Positions 8,445 through 17,187 of a stretch of 64,000 nt of DNA are shown one piece after another. Numbering within the stretch: the stretch's first letter is position 1; every line of letters starts with the position of its first letter. The stretch is from the NCBI RefSeq assembly GCF_014648635.1, contig NZ_BMRM01000009.1, positions 290,080 through 354,079 on the forward strand, written 5' to 3'. The stretch comes from Streptomyces cinerochromogenes (GTDB taxonomy: Bacteria > Actinomycetota > Actinomycetes > Streptomycetales > Streptomycetaceae). The position numbers were made by a program, and so were the translations under genes. The notes under the pieces are model-generated. The model was not told the origin of the DNA and made no database searches. It worked only from the letters and a program-made list of their open reading frames with translations.

Positions 8445-9090
8445 CCCCGTTCTCGTCCTCCTCCCGCGAGAACCGCCGCAGCATCAGCGACGAGAACGAC
8501 CCCGTCACCGCGCCCAGCAGGGCCAGGCCGCAGACCATGAGGCCGACGGCGAGGGTGCGGCCCCCGGGGGTGACCGGGGTGACGTCGCCGTAGCCGACGG
8601 TCGCCAGGGTGGAGCAGGCCCACCACACCGAGTCGCCGAAGGTGCGGATCGTGGCGTGCGGGGCCCCGCGTTCCTGCTGGTACACCGCGAGCGCGCTCGA
8701 GAAGCCCAGCAGCACCGCGGACAGGCCGGCGTAGAGCATCACGCGCGCGTACAGGCTGAGGCGGGGCCGGCCGCGCCGCCGCAGGACCACGTCGTAGAGC
8801 CGCACGATGCGCAGCGGCCACAGCAGGGGCAGCAGCATGACCACGGTGTCCAGCCAGTGGCGGGTGACGAAGCCGGGTCCGCGGCCGCTGAGCCGCCAGT
8901 GCACCGCGTAGTCGACGACGAAGACAGCCCAGGCGGCACCGGTGACGGCCCGCAGGACGTCGTGTACGAGCGGGGGCAGGCCCGGCGCCAGCACGTGCGT
9001 CGCGTAGCAGCCGAGGTAGAGCAGCGACGCGATGCCGAGGGGCAGCGCGGCGCGCCCCTCCCAGCGCTGGGTGCGGCTGTCGGCGTCCAT
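8425..9090 (-). CDS. Voltage-gated-type potassium channel subunit
   Basis: A 221-residue membrane protein with the K+ selectivity filter TVGYGD at residues 164-169, flanked by a pore helix and two membrane helices (about 112-135 and 176-200). Three or four further hydrophobic segments lie at about 15-35, 42-62 and 80-100, giving a small six-helix-like channel; an arginine-rich stretch (RIVRLYDVVLRRRGR) precedes the pore unit but lacks the regular S4 spacing. The ATG at 9090 is chosen as it starts just before the first membrane segment. No RCK domain is attached. The stop codon lies in the loop of the shared terminator with thrS. Confidence 0.85.
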   Translation of the reverse strand: MDADSRTQRWEGRAALPLGIASLLYLGCYATHVLAPGLPPLVHDVLRAVTGAAWAVFVVDYAVHWRLSGRGPGFVTRHWLDTVVMLLPLLWPLRIVRLYDVVLRRRGRPRLSLYARVMLYAGLSAVLLGFSSALAVYQQERGAPHATIRTFGDSVWWACSTLATVGYGDVTPVTPGGRTLAVGLMVCGLALLGAVTGSFSSLMLRRFSREEDENGGRPPGQ

Positions 9091-9157
9091 CGGCCAAGCT
9101 TGGCCGGAGAGCACCGACGGGCAGCCCCGGCGACACGCCGGGAAGGAGTGAAGCCAT

Positions 9158-9715
9158 ATGCTGCCTAGCATGACGAGTGAGCCGGAGCAGCAGATCGGAG
9201 TGGGGACGCAGGACGCGTTCCAGCGCCTGTGGACGCCCCACCGGATGGCGTACATCCAGGGCGAGAACAAGCCGACCGGCCCGGGGGCCGACGACGGCTG
9301 CCCGTTCTGCTCGATTCCGGCCAAGTCGGACGAGGACGGGCTGATCGTCCGGCGCGGTGAGCATGTGTACGCGGTGCTCAACCTGTACCCGTACAACGGC
9401 GGTCATCTGATGACCGTGCCGTACCGGCACGTGGCCGACTACACGGACCTGACCGGGCCGGAGACCGCCGAGCTGGGGGAGCTGACCAAGCAGGCGATGA
9501 CAGCGCTGCGGACCGCGTCCGGGGCGCAGGGTTTCAACATCGGCATGAACCAGGGCGCGGTCGCGGGTGCCGGTATCGCGGCGCACCTGCACCAGCACAT
9601 CGTGCCGCGCTGGGGTGGCGACACGAACTTCATGCCGGTGGTGGGCCACACGCGGGTGCTGCCGCAGCTGCTCGCGGACACCCGGAAGATGCTGGCGGAG
9701 GCCTGGCCGGCATAG
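9158..9715 (+). CDS. HIT family hydrolase
   Basis: A 185-residue histidine-triad protein with the catalytic HLHQH at residues 143-147 and the family's 'LNLYPYNGGHLM' strand. HIT proteins hydrolyse or transfer nucleotides (AMP-linked substrates, ApnA phosphorolysis). A CPFC pair at 48-51 may bind metal, as in many actinobacterial members. GGAAGGAG at 9141-9148 precedes the ATG by nine bases; a second ATG lies four codons later. Divergent from the channel gene. Confidence 0.9.
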   Translation: MLPSMTSEPEQQIGVGTQDAFQRLWTPHRMAYIQGENKPTGPGADDGCPFCSIPAKSDEDGLIVRRGEHVYAVLNLYPYNGGHLMTVPYRHVADYTDLTGPETAELGELTKQAMTALRTASGAQGFNIGMNQGAVAGAGIAAHLHQHIVPRWGGDTNFMPVVGHTRVLPQLLADTRKMLAEAWPA

Positions 9716-9721
9716 GCCTGC

Positions 9722-9745
9722 GGGTGCCCTCCGCCGAGGGCACCC
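9722..9745. terminator. Convergent terminator, 10-bp stem
   Basis: GGGTGCCCTC (9722-9731), loop CGCC, GAGGGCACCC (9736-9745). It lies between the converging HIT gene and the membrane protein gene ending at 9749. Confidence 0.8.
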
Positions 9746-9748
9746 CTC

Positions 9749-11395
9749 TCACGCGTCGTAGAGGTCGGCCTTCCTGGGGGTCGGGTCCTGGACGTTGCCG
9801 CTGAGGAACGCCGAGCGGGCGCCGAACTTCTCCGTGTTCACGCCGTTCTCCTCCAGGACCCTGATCGCGGCGGAGTGGACCACGCGCAGCACCGGCGTGG
9901 CCGCGCGGAGCGCGTCGTCGGCCATGAAGCGGTGGCGCCAGGGCTGGTCGGCCCAGGCGTGGCGCAGGCCGAACGGCTCGGGCAGGCCCAGGGAGCCGCC
10001 GAGCCAGTTCAGCAGCGGCGGGTACCAGGTCAGCGGGGCGCGCACGGCGAGTCGTACGACCTCGTCGGTGTTGACCAGGGGCAGCTTGATCGTGCGGTTC
10101 TCCCAGGGTTTGAAGGACTTGGCGACCTCCTTGGTCGGCGCCTCCGGCTTGCTGGTGAACAGCGAGTTCACCGGGCCCAGCGCGTGTCCGGTGACCTCGA
10201 TGCGCAGGGTCTCGTGGAGCACGGTGACGGTGATCAGCATGGTGATGACCAGCTGTCCGTCCCAGAGGGTCCACTGCACGCCCAGGTAGTGCCGGTCGCC
10301 GCTGCCGAACTGCTGCTTGTTGCAGATCTCCTGTATGGCGTGCGGTTTGACCTGGAAGGCCTCGACATCGGTGCCCTCGGGCCGGGAGACCGCCGTGGCC
10401 TTCTCGCCGATCGGGGTGACGATCCAGTGCCGTATCGACGGCTTGGGGAAGCCGCCGGTGTTGAGCGGGCCGCGCTCCAGGAGGGTGAGCTGGTCGTGGA
10501 TCGCGCGTACGACGTCCCAGCTGCGGAAGGGGTGGATCTCCCGGCCGGGGTCGGCGGAGACGAGGTCCTCGGCGAGCTGCCAGGCACCCCAGCGGGTGCC
10601 CATGCCGAGTATGCCCTTGGGGCCGGCGTAGAAGACGGAGTTCGACTGCTGCTCGGCGCTCAGCCGGGCCAGGGACTGGCGCAGCGCCTCGGCGGCGGTC
10701 TGGTTGGGGCCGCGCGGGACGGCCTCCGGGACCTTGGCGCCGACGCTGGTGCCGGAGAGCAGGCCGTCCCAGCGGGCTCGGAGGTCCTTGGCGGTGCGTT
10801 CGCAGATCTGCTTGGCCCAGTACCAGCCGAGGACGGGGACGACGACGGCCGCGCGGGCGTACCACGCCCAGAAGCCGGTGAACGGCATCTTGATCAGGAA
10901 CAGCGCGGCGAGCAGGCCGACGCCCAGGAGGAGCGCGGTGGCCAGGGTGCCGGCCCGTTTGTCGTCGCGTCTGGCGACGAGGGTGCGCAGCTGGAAGACG
11001 AGCAGCCAGCCGAGCATCCCGGGCAGGAAGAGCAGGCCGCAGACGACGGTGATGGCGGTCAGCCGGTTGTCGCGCTCACGGCGGATGTTGTTGGCGGCCA
11101 GGGCGTGCTCGACGACGAACTGCGGTTCGGAACCGAAGGACTGGATGAGCGGTTTGCGGCCGGGGGCGAGCATCCGGTCGACGAGGGCGCGGGAGAACGC
11201 CTCGCCGAGATTGGGCCGGAACAGTTTCATCCGGCCGGCCTTGACGGTCGACTGGTGCCATTCGTTGTCGGCCTTCTTGATCTCCTCGATCGGGCTGTCC
11301 CGGTACGCCGCGGAGGCCAGCGCGGAGGTCGCCGCCTGCCCCTCGTCGCCCGAGACGGGTACCTGGGGCCCGTCCCACTCCGTTCCAAACGACAT
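9749..11395 (-). CDS. Conserved integral membrane protein, unknown function
   Basis: A 548-residue protein. A cytosolic helical N-terminal part (about 110 residues, basic) precedes two or three hydrophobic segments at about 113-135, 150-168 and 172-195; the large remainder is soluble-looking with mixed strands and helices. I recognise no catalytic motif. The ATG at 11395 gives MSFGTEW; an in-frame start at 11512 would add 39 low-complexity residues, so the start is uncertain. It follows the EF-G-like gene on the same strand by 213 bp. Confidence 0.65.
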   Translation of the reverse strand: MSFGTEWDGPQVPVSGDEGQAATSALASAAYRDSPIEEIKKADNEWHQSTVKAGRMKLFRPNLGEAFSRALVDRMLAPGRKPLIQSFGSEPQFVVEHALAANNIRRERDNRLTAITVVCGLLFLPGMLGWLLVFQLRTLVARRDDKRAGTLATALLLGVGLLAALFLIKMPFTGFWAWYARAAVVVPVLGWYWAKQICERTAKDLRARWDGLLSGTSVGAKVPEAVPRGPNQTAAEALRQSLARLSAEQQSNSVFYAGPKGILGMGTRWGAWQLAEDLVSADPGREIHPFRSWDVVRAIHDQLTLLERGPLNTGGFPKPSIRHWIVTPIGEKATAVSRPEGTDVEAFQVKPHAIQEICNKQQFGSGDRHYLGVQWTLWDGQLVITMLITVTVLHETLRIEVTGHALGPVNSLFTSKPEAPTKEVAKSFKPWENRTIKLPLVNTDEVVRLAVRAPLTWYPPLLNWLGGSLGLPEPFGLRHAWADQPWRHRFMADDALRAATPVLRVVHSAAIRVLEENGVNTEKFGARSAFLSGNVQDPTPRKADLYDA

Positions 11396-11608
11396 TCCCG
11401 CCCCCATCGCCGCCGGTGCCGTTCCTGCGGCCTTCCCGACTTCCCTGCTGCGCACACCTGTTGGACCGGTCGCCGTGCCGGTACCGGCCGGTTCGCCCGT
11501 CGGCGGCGGCACGACATGATCCGGTGATCAGCGTATCCGCCGGCACGGACAACGCGTGGGCGGACGACCGAAGCCGCCCGCCTGTGCGCCGAGTTGTGCG
11601 CCGGCGCG

Positions 11609-13810
11609 CTACGCGTCGTCCCCGGCCTGTTCGCGGAGGCGTTCGGCGATCTGCGGCGGCATCGGCTCGTGCCGGGCGTAACTCCGGTCGAAGCGGGCGG
11701 TGCCGTGCGAGAGCGAGCGCAGGTCGACGGCGTACCGGCCGATCTCGAACTCGGGTACCTCGGCGCGGATCAGGGTCCGTCCGGTGCCGACCTGTTCGGT
11801 GCCCAGCAGCCGGCCGCGGCGGCTGGAGAGGTCGCTCATCACGGGGCCCACGTAGTCGTCACCGACCAGCACGGTCACCTCGGCGACCGGCTCCAGCAGA
11901 TGGATCCTCGCGTCCGCCGCGGCCTCGCGCAGGGCGAGGGCGCCCGCGGTCTGGAAGGCGGCGTCGGAGGAGTCCACCGAGTGGGCCTTGCCGTCCAGCA
12001 GCGTGATCCGGACGTCGACCAGGGGGTAGCCGGCGGCGACGCCCTTGGCGGCCTGGGCGCGCACGCCCTTCTCGACGGACGGGATGAACTGGCGGGGCAC
12101 CGCGCCGCCGACCACCTTGTCCACGAACTCGATGCCGGAGCCGCCGGGCAGCGGTTCGACCTCGATCTCGCAGATGGCGTACTGGCCGTGGCCGCCGGAC
12201 TGCTTGACGTGCCGGCCGCGCCCGGTGGCCCTGGTCGCGAACGTCTCCCTCAGGGAGACCTTGTGCGGGACGACGTCGACCTGGACGCCGTAGCGGCTGC
12301 GCAGCCGTTCCAGGGCGACGTCGGCGTGGGCCTCGCCCAGGCACCACAGGACGATCTGGTGGGTGTCCTGGTTCTGCTCCAGGCGCATGGTCGGGTCCTC
12401 GGCGACCAGCCGGGCCAGGCCCTGGGAGAGCTTGTCCTCGTCGGCCTTGCTGTGCGCGTGGATGGCGACCGGCAGCAGCGGGTCGGGCATCCGCCAGGGC
12501 TCCACCAGGAGCGGGTCGTCCTTGGCGGAGAGGGTGTCGCCGGTCTCGGCGCGGCCGAGTTTGGCCACGCAGACCAGGTCGCCGGCGACGGCGTGGGTGA
12601 CCGGGCGCTGCTGTTTGCCGAAGGGCATGGACAGGGCGCCGACCTTCTCGTCGACGTCGTGGTCCTCGTGTCCGCGGTCGGCGAGGCCGTGCCCGGAGAC
12701 GTGCACGGTCTGGTCGGGGCGGAGGGTGCCGGAGAAGACGCGGACCAGGGAGAGCCGGCCGACGTAGGGGTCGGAGGAGGTCTTGACGACCTCGGCGACC
12801 AGCGGACCGGCCGTGTCGCAGGGCTTCAGCTCGCGGGGCTCGCCGTCGATGCCGGTGACCCCGGGGAGCGGGTGCTCGAAGGGCGTGGGGAAGCCACGCG
12901 TGACCAGTTCCAGCAGTTCGACCGTGCCGAGGCCCTGCCGGGCGCCCTCGGCGGCCGGGGCGGCGGCCAGCACGGGGAAGAAGGACCCGCGTGCCACGGC
13001 CCGTTCCAGGTCCTCGATCAGCGTCTTGACCTCGACCTGCTCGCCGCCGAGGTAGCGGTCCATGAGGGTCTCGTCCTCGCTCTCGGCGATGATGCCCTCG
13101 ATGAGCCGGTTGCGGGCCTCCTCGATGTCCGGCAGCTGGTCCTCACCGGGTTCGGACTCCTTGCGCTCTCCGGTCGCGTAGTCGAACAGCTTCTGCGACA
13201 GCAGTCCGACCAGCCCGGTCACGGGCGCGTGCCCGTCGGGCCCCTCGGGTCCGCGCAGCGGCAGGTAGAGGGGCAGGACGGCGTCGGGGTCGTCGCCCCC
13301 GAAGGCCTCCGCGCAGGTCCGGGTCATCTCCTCGAAGTCGGCGCGCGCGGCCTCCAGGTGGGTGACGACGATCGCGCGGGGCATGCCGACGGCCGCGCAC
13401 TCCTCCCACACCATGCGGGTGGAGCCGTCGACCCCGTCCGAGGCCGAGACGACGAACAGGGCCGCGTCGGCGGCGCGCAGACCGGCCCGCAGCTCCCCGA
13501 CGAAGTCGGCGTAGCCGGGGGTGTCCAGCAGGTTGATCTTGATGCCGTCCCATTCGACCGGCACGAGGGAGAGCTGTACGGAGCGCTGCTGCCGGTGCTC
13601 GATGTCGTCGTAGTCGGAGACGGTGGCGCCGTCCTCGACGCGGCCCGCCCGGTTCACGGCCCCCGCGGTCAGCGCGAGGGCTTCCACGAGGGTGGTCTTC
13701 CCCGATCCGGAGTGGCCGACCAGCACCACATTCCGTACGGACGCGGGTTGGTCGGCCGCCAGAGCCCTGCCGGCGGCCCCGGGGTGGTGTGTCTGTGCCT
13801 TGTCGCCCAT
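11609..13810 (-). CDS. Elongation factor G-like protein (EF-G2 type)
   Basis: A 733-residue protein with the whole EF-G domain order: GTPase domain, domain II, and domains III-V. The P-loop GHSGSGKT (32-39) and DTPG (96-99) are present, but the catalytic His that follows DTPG in EF-G is Tyr100 (DTPGYADF), the NKxD base-recognition motif is THLE (150-153), and the switch I RGIT pattern is degenerate. This is the EF-G2/FusA2-like paralogue of actinobacteria; mycobacterial EF-G2 is reported to bind nucleotide without normal ribosome-stimulated hydrolysis. The ATG at 13810 is preceded by GGGAGG; an upstream in-frame start at 13855 is possible. Confidence 0.88.
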   Translation of the reverse strand: MGDKAQTHHPGAAGRALAADQPASVRNVVLVGHSGSGKTTLVEALALTAGAVNRAGRVEDGATVSDYDDIEHRQQRSVQLSLVPVEWDGIKINLLDTPGYADFVGELRAGLRAADAALFVVSASDGVDGSTRMVWEECAAVGMPRAIVVTHLEAARADFEEMTRTCAEAFGGDDPDAVLPLYLPLRGPEGPDGHAPVTGLVGLLSQKLFDYATGERKESEPGEDQLPDIEEARNRLIEGIIAESEDETLMDRYLGGEQVEVKTLIEDLERAVARGSFFPVLAAAPAAEGARQGLGTVELLELVTRGFPTPFEHPLPGVTGIDGEPRELKPCDTAGPLVAEVVKTSSDPYVGRLSLVRVFSGTLRPDQTVHVSGHGLADRGHEDHDVDEKVGALSMPFGKQQRPVTHAVAGDLVCVAKLGRAETGDTLSAKDDPLLVEPWRMPDPLLPVAIHAHSKADEDKLSQGLARLVAEDPTMRLEQNQDTHQIVLWCLGEAHADVALERLRSRYGVQVDVVPHKVSLRETFATRATGRGRHVKQSGGHGQYAICEIEVEPLPGGSGIEFVDKVVGGAVPRQFIPSVEKGVRAQAAKGVAAGYPLVDVRITLLDGKAHSVDSSDAAFQTAGALALREAAADARIHLLEPVAEVTVLVGDDYVGPVMSDLSSRRGRLLGTEQVGTGRTLIRAEVPEFEIGRYAVDLRSLSHGTARFDRSYARHEPMPPQIAERLREQAGDDA

Positions 13811-14116
13811 GATCCTGCCTCCCGTGCACGGTGAGGTCACTGTGGGCGCGGACACGCGGGACCCGCGTGCTCGAGGCGGCTCCGGCGACGCCCGCGGTTA
13901 TTCGAGCTTTCCACTCCCGTCACGCGGCGTCCATACGAAGGACTACGAAGGGTGCGCACGCGCCGCCGTTCCCGTCACGCACGCCCCGCGCGCGGGGCCG
14001 GGCGCCGCCTCCCGGCGCGGCTGCGGGTGCCCGCCAGCCACGCACGCGCGCGCGTGGCTACGATGGGCCAGCCGGAGGCCACCAGGGCCGCGGCGACACC
14101 GACCGTCGGGAAGGCC
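13811..14116. promoter_or_regulatory. Divergent intergenic region, EF-G-like gene / pgsA
   Basis: About 300 bp without a convincing gene. It contains GC-rich inverted repeats, notably AGCCACGC (14036-14043) with GCGTGGCT (14052-14059), directly followed by TACGAT (14059-14064), a plausible -10 for the lipid operon. A promoter for the EF-G-like gene must lie at the other end but no clear -35/-10 pair was found. Confidence 0.4.
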
Positions 14117-14782
14117 ATGCTGAACAAGTACGCGCGTGCATTCTTCACGCGTGTCCTCACACCGTTCGCCGCGTTTCTCATCCGCCGGGGCGTGAGCCCC
14201 GACACGGTCACGCTCATCGGCACGGCCGGTGTGGTCGCGGGAGCGCTGGTCTTCTACCCCCGGGGCGAGTTCTTCTGGGGCACGGTCGTGATCACCCTGT
14301 TCGTCTTCTCCGACCTGGTCGACGGCAACATGGCCCGCCAGCTGGGCCGCTCCAGCCGCTGGGGCGCCTTCCTGGACTCCACCCTGGACCGGGTCGCCGA
14401 CGGCGCGATCTTCGGCGGCTTCGCGCTCTGGTACGCGGGACGGGGCGACGACAACGTGCTGTGCGCGGTGTCGATCTTCTGCCTGGCCAGCGGCCAGGTG
14501 GTGTCGTACACCAAGGCGCGCGGCGAGTCGATCGGGCTGCCGGTCGCCGTCAACGGGCTCGTCGAGCGTGCCGAACGGCTGGTCATCTCGCTGGTCGCGG
14601 CCGGTTTCGCGGGCCTGCACACGTTCGGTGTCCCGGGCATCCAGTGGCTGCTGCCGATCGCGCTGTGGATCGTCGCCGTGGGCAGCCTGGTCACGCTCGT
14701 CCAGCGGGTCGTCACCGTCCGCCGCGAGTCCGCCGAGGCGGAGGCGGCGGCGCGGGCCGGCGCGAGCGAGGCGGCACAGTGA
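14117..14782 (+). CDS. pgsA: CDP-alcohol phosphatidyltransferase (phosphatidylinositol phosphate synthase)
   Basis: A 221-residue membrane enzyme with the full CDP-alcohol phosphotransferase signature D66-x2-D69-G70-x2-A73-R74-x8-G83-x3-D87-x3-D91, whose aspartates hold the two catalytic metals. It joins CDP-diacylglycerol to inositol phosphate in the membrane, the first step toward phosphatidylinositol and its mannosides; the inositol assignment rests on the following patA and pimA genes. About six hydrophobic helices. Start chosen at ATG 14117 with a close GGGAAGG; ATG 14063 would add 18 residues and overlap a possible -10 box. Its stop overlaps the next GTG. Confidence 0.9.
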   Translation: MLNKYARAFFTRVLTPFAAFLIRRGVSPDTVTLIGTAGVVAGALVFYPRGEFFWGTVVITLFVFSDLVDGNMARQLGRSSRWGAFLDSTLDRVADGAIFGGFALWYAGRGDDNVLCAVSIFCLASGQVVSYTKARGESIGLPVAVNGLVERAERLVISLVAAGFAGLHTFGVPGIQWLLPIALWIVAVGSLVTLVQRVVTVRRESAEAEAAARAGASEAAQ

Positions 14783-15687
14783 GCGCCTCCGACCGGCTCA
14801 CCGACGCCCTGTACGGCGTCGGCTGGAGCACCGTCAAGAAGCTGCCCGAACCGGTCGCGGTGCGCCTCGGCCGGACCATCGCCGACCTCGCCTGGAAGCA
14901 GCGCGGCAAGGGCGTGCAGCGCCTGGAGGCCAACTACGCGCGCGTGGTGCCCGATGCCACTCCCGAGCGGCTCGCCGAGCTGTCCCGCGCGGGGATGCGC
15001 TCCTACCTGCGCTACTGGATGGAGTCCTTCCGGCTGCCGGCCTGGAGCGCCGAGCGCGTGCGGACGGGCTTCGACCCGAAGGACGTCCACCACCTGACCG
15101 ACGGACTCGCCTCCGGCCGGGGCGTGATCCTCGCGCTGCCGCACCTGGCCAACTGGGACCTGGCCGGCGCCTGGGTCACCACCGCGCTCCGGACGCCGTT
15201 CACGACGGTCGCCGAGCGCCTGAAACCGGAGACGCTGTACGACCGCTTCGTCGCCTACCGCGAGGGCCTCGGCATGGAGGTCCTGCCGCACAGCGGCGGC
15301 TCCGCCTTCGGCACCCTGGCCCGCAGGCTGCGCGACGGCGGCCTGGTCTGCCTCGTCGCCGACCGCGACCTGTCGGCCTCCGGCGTCGAGGTCGACTTCT
15401 TCGGCGAGACGGCCCGGATGCCCGCCGGCCCCGCGCTGCTCGCCCAGCAGACCGGAGCGCTGCTGCTGCCCGTCACCCTCTGGTACGACGACTCGCCGGT
15501 CATGAAGGGCCGGGTGCACCCGCCGGTCGACGTCCCCGAGTCAGGTACGCGGCCCGAGAAGACGTCCCTCATGACACAGGCCCTGGCCGACGCCTTCGCC
15601 TCCGGGATCGCCGAGCACCCGGAGGACTGGCACATGCTCCAGCGGCTGTGGCTCGCCGACCTCGACCCCGCGAAGGGACCCTCGTGA
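14779..15687 (+). CDS. Phosphatidylinositol mannoside acyltransferase
   Basis: A 302-residue member of the LpxL/HtrB lysophospholipid acyltransferase family with the catalytic H122-x4-D127 (PHLANWD). In actinobacteria the homologue in this gene position (PatA) adds an acyl chain to the mannose of PIM at the inner membrane face. Starts at GTG 14779, overlapping the pgsA stop (GTGA); ends overlapping the pimA start in the same way, so three enzymes of one pathway are translationally coupled. An amphipathic N-terminal helix is likely but no signal peptide. Confidence 0.88.
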   Translation: MSASDRLTDALYGVGWSTVKKLPEPVAVRLGRTIADLAWKQRGKGVQRLEANYARVVPDATPERLAELSRAGMRSYLRYWMESFRLPAWSAERVRTGFDPKDVHHLTDGLASGRGVILALPHLANWDLAGAWVTTALRTPFTTVAERLKPETLYDRFVAYREGLGMEVLPHSGGSAFGTLARRLRDGGLVCLVADRDLSASGVEVDFFGETARMPAGPALLAQQTGALLLPVTLWYDDSPVMKGRVHPPVDVPESGTRPEKTSLMTQALADAFASGIAEHPEDWHMLQRLWLADLDPAKGPS

Positions 15688-16847
15688 GAATCGGGATCGT
15701 CTGCCCGTACTCCTGGGACGTGCCCGGTGGCGTCCAGTTCCACATCCGCGACCTCGCCGAGTACTTCCTCCGCCTCGGCCACGAGGTCTCCGTCCTCGCC
15801 CCGGCCGACGACGACACCCCGCTGCCGCCGTACGTCGTCTCGGCCGGCCGCGCGGTCCCGGTGCCGTACAACGGCTCGGTGGCCCGCCTGAACTTCGGCT
15901 TCCTGTCGGCCGCGCGGGTGCGGCGCTGGCTGCACGAGGGCAAGTTCGACGTGGTCCACATCCACGAACCGACGTCCCCGTCGCTGGGCCTGCTGACCTG
16001 CTGGGCGGCGTCCGGTCCGATCGTGGCCACGTTCCACACGTCCAACCCGCGCTCGCGCGCGATGATCGCCGCGTACGCGATCCTGCAGGCCGCCCTGGAG
16101 AAGATCAGCGCGCGGATCGCGGTCAGCGAGTACGCCCGGCGGACGCTGGTCGAGCACCTCGGCGGGGACGCGGTGGTCATCCCCAACGGCGTCGACGTCG
16201 ACTTCTTCGCCAGGGCCGAGCCCGACCCGCGGTGGCAGGGCGACACCATCGGCTTCATCGGCCGTATCGACGAGCCCCGCAAGGGCCTTCCCGTGCTGAT
16301 GCAGGCCCTGCCGAAGATCCTCGCCGCCCGGCCGCAGACCCGTCTGCTGGTCGCGGGCCGCGGCGACGAGGAGGCGGCCGTCGAGCAACTGCCGGCGGAG
16401 CTGCGCCCGCGCGTGGAGTTCCTCGGCATGATCAGCGACGAGGACAAGGCGCGCCTCCTGCGCAGCGTCGACCTGTACGTCGCACCCAACACGGGCGGCG
16501 AGAGCTTCGGCATCATCCTGGTCGAGGCGATGTCGGCGGGCGCCCCCGTGCTCGCCTCCGACCTGGACGCGTTCGTGCAGGTCCTCGACCAGGGCGAGGC
16601 CGGCGAGGTCTTCGCCAACGAGAACGCCGACGCGTTGGCCGAGGCGGCCGTACGGCTCCTCGCGGACCCCGCCCGCCGGGCCCTGCTCCGCGAGCGCGGC
16701 AGCGCCCACGTACGGCGCTTCGACTGGTCCACGGTCGGCGCGGACATCCTCTCCGTCTACGAGACGGTCACGGCCGGCGCGGCAGCGGTCGGCGCCGACG
16801 AGCGGGCGACGGGCCTGCGGGCGCGGTTCGGGTTGGCGCGGGACTGA
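15684..16847 (+). CDS. pimA: Phosphatidylinositol alpha-mannosyltransferase
   Basis: A 387-residue GT4 glycosyltransferase (GT-B fold). The N-terminal motif 'CPYSWDVPGGVQFHI' carries the glycine-rich acceptor/phosphate loop of PimA, 'HIHEP' the central motif, and 'GGESFGIILVEAM' the EX7E nucleotide-sugar site. It transfers mannose from GDP-mannose to phosphatidylinositol on the cytosolic membrane face. GTG start overlaps the acyltransferase stop. Last gene of the lipid operon; the tandem repeat tract follows. Confidence 0.93.
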   Translation: MRIGIVCPYSWDVPGGVQFHIRDLAEYFLRLGHEVSVLAPADDDTPLPPYVVSAGRAVPVPYNGSVARLNFGFLSAARVRRWLHEGKFDVVHIHEPTSPSLGLLTCWAASGPIVATFHTSNPRSRAMIAAYAILQAALEKISARIAVSEYARRTLVEHLGGDAVVIPNGVDVDFFARAEPDPRWQGDTIGFIGRIDEPRKGLPVLMQALPKILAARPQTRLLVAGRGDEEAAVEQLPAELRPRVEFLGMISDEDKARLLRSVDLYVAPNTGGESFGIILVEAMSAGAPVLASDLDAFVQVLDQGEAGEVFANENADALAEAAVRLLADPARRALLRERGSAHVRRFDWSTVGADILSVYETVTAGAAAVGADERATGLRARFGLARD

Positions 16848-16894
16848 GGGGGCCGGGCGGCCCGGGGGCGGACCGCGGCAGCGGCTCGCCGTCG

Positions 16895-17140
16895 GCGCCG
16901 AGGGTGTGCCGGGGCCGTCCTCTTCGGCGCCGAGGGTGTTCCGGGGCTGTTCCCTTCAGCGCCGAGGGGTGTGCCGGGACTGCGCCCTTCCGCGTTGAGG
17001 GTGTGTTCCGGCGCCGTTCCCTGCGGCGTCGAGGGTGTGTGCCGGTGGCCGTCCCCTTCGGCAGCGAGGGTGCGTGTGCCGGGAGCCGTTCCCCCCGGCA
17101 GCGAGGCTGTCCCAGGAGCCGTCCCCGGTGGCAGCCGGGT
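16895..17140. repeat. Imperfect tandem repeats, about 7 units of 32-37 bp
   Basis: The core GAGGGTGT or a variant recurs at 16900, 16932, 16964, 16997, 17031, 17066 and 17103 (steps 32, 32, 33, 34, 35, 37), with a weaker eighth near 17135. Between cores each unit has GCCG, a seven-base pyrimidine-rich spacer, and CGGC, able to form a small hairpin; in the second unit both arms change together (GCTG/CAGC). The step is not a multiple of three and drifts, so a repeated peptide is unlikely. This fills most of the 340-bp gap between pimA (ends 16847) and the gene at 17188; I see no gene here. Confidence 0.85.
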
Positions 17141-17187
17141 GCTGACCGGCGCCGGGAGTGCCGGCCGGCAGCCGATAGCCTTCCGCC

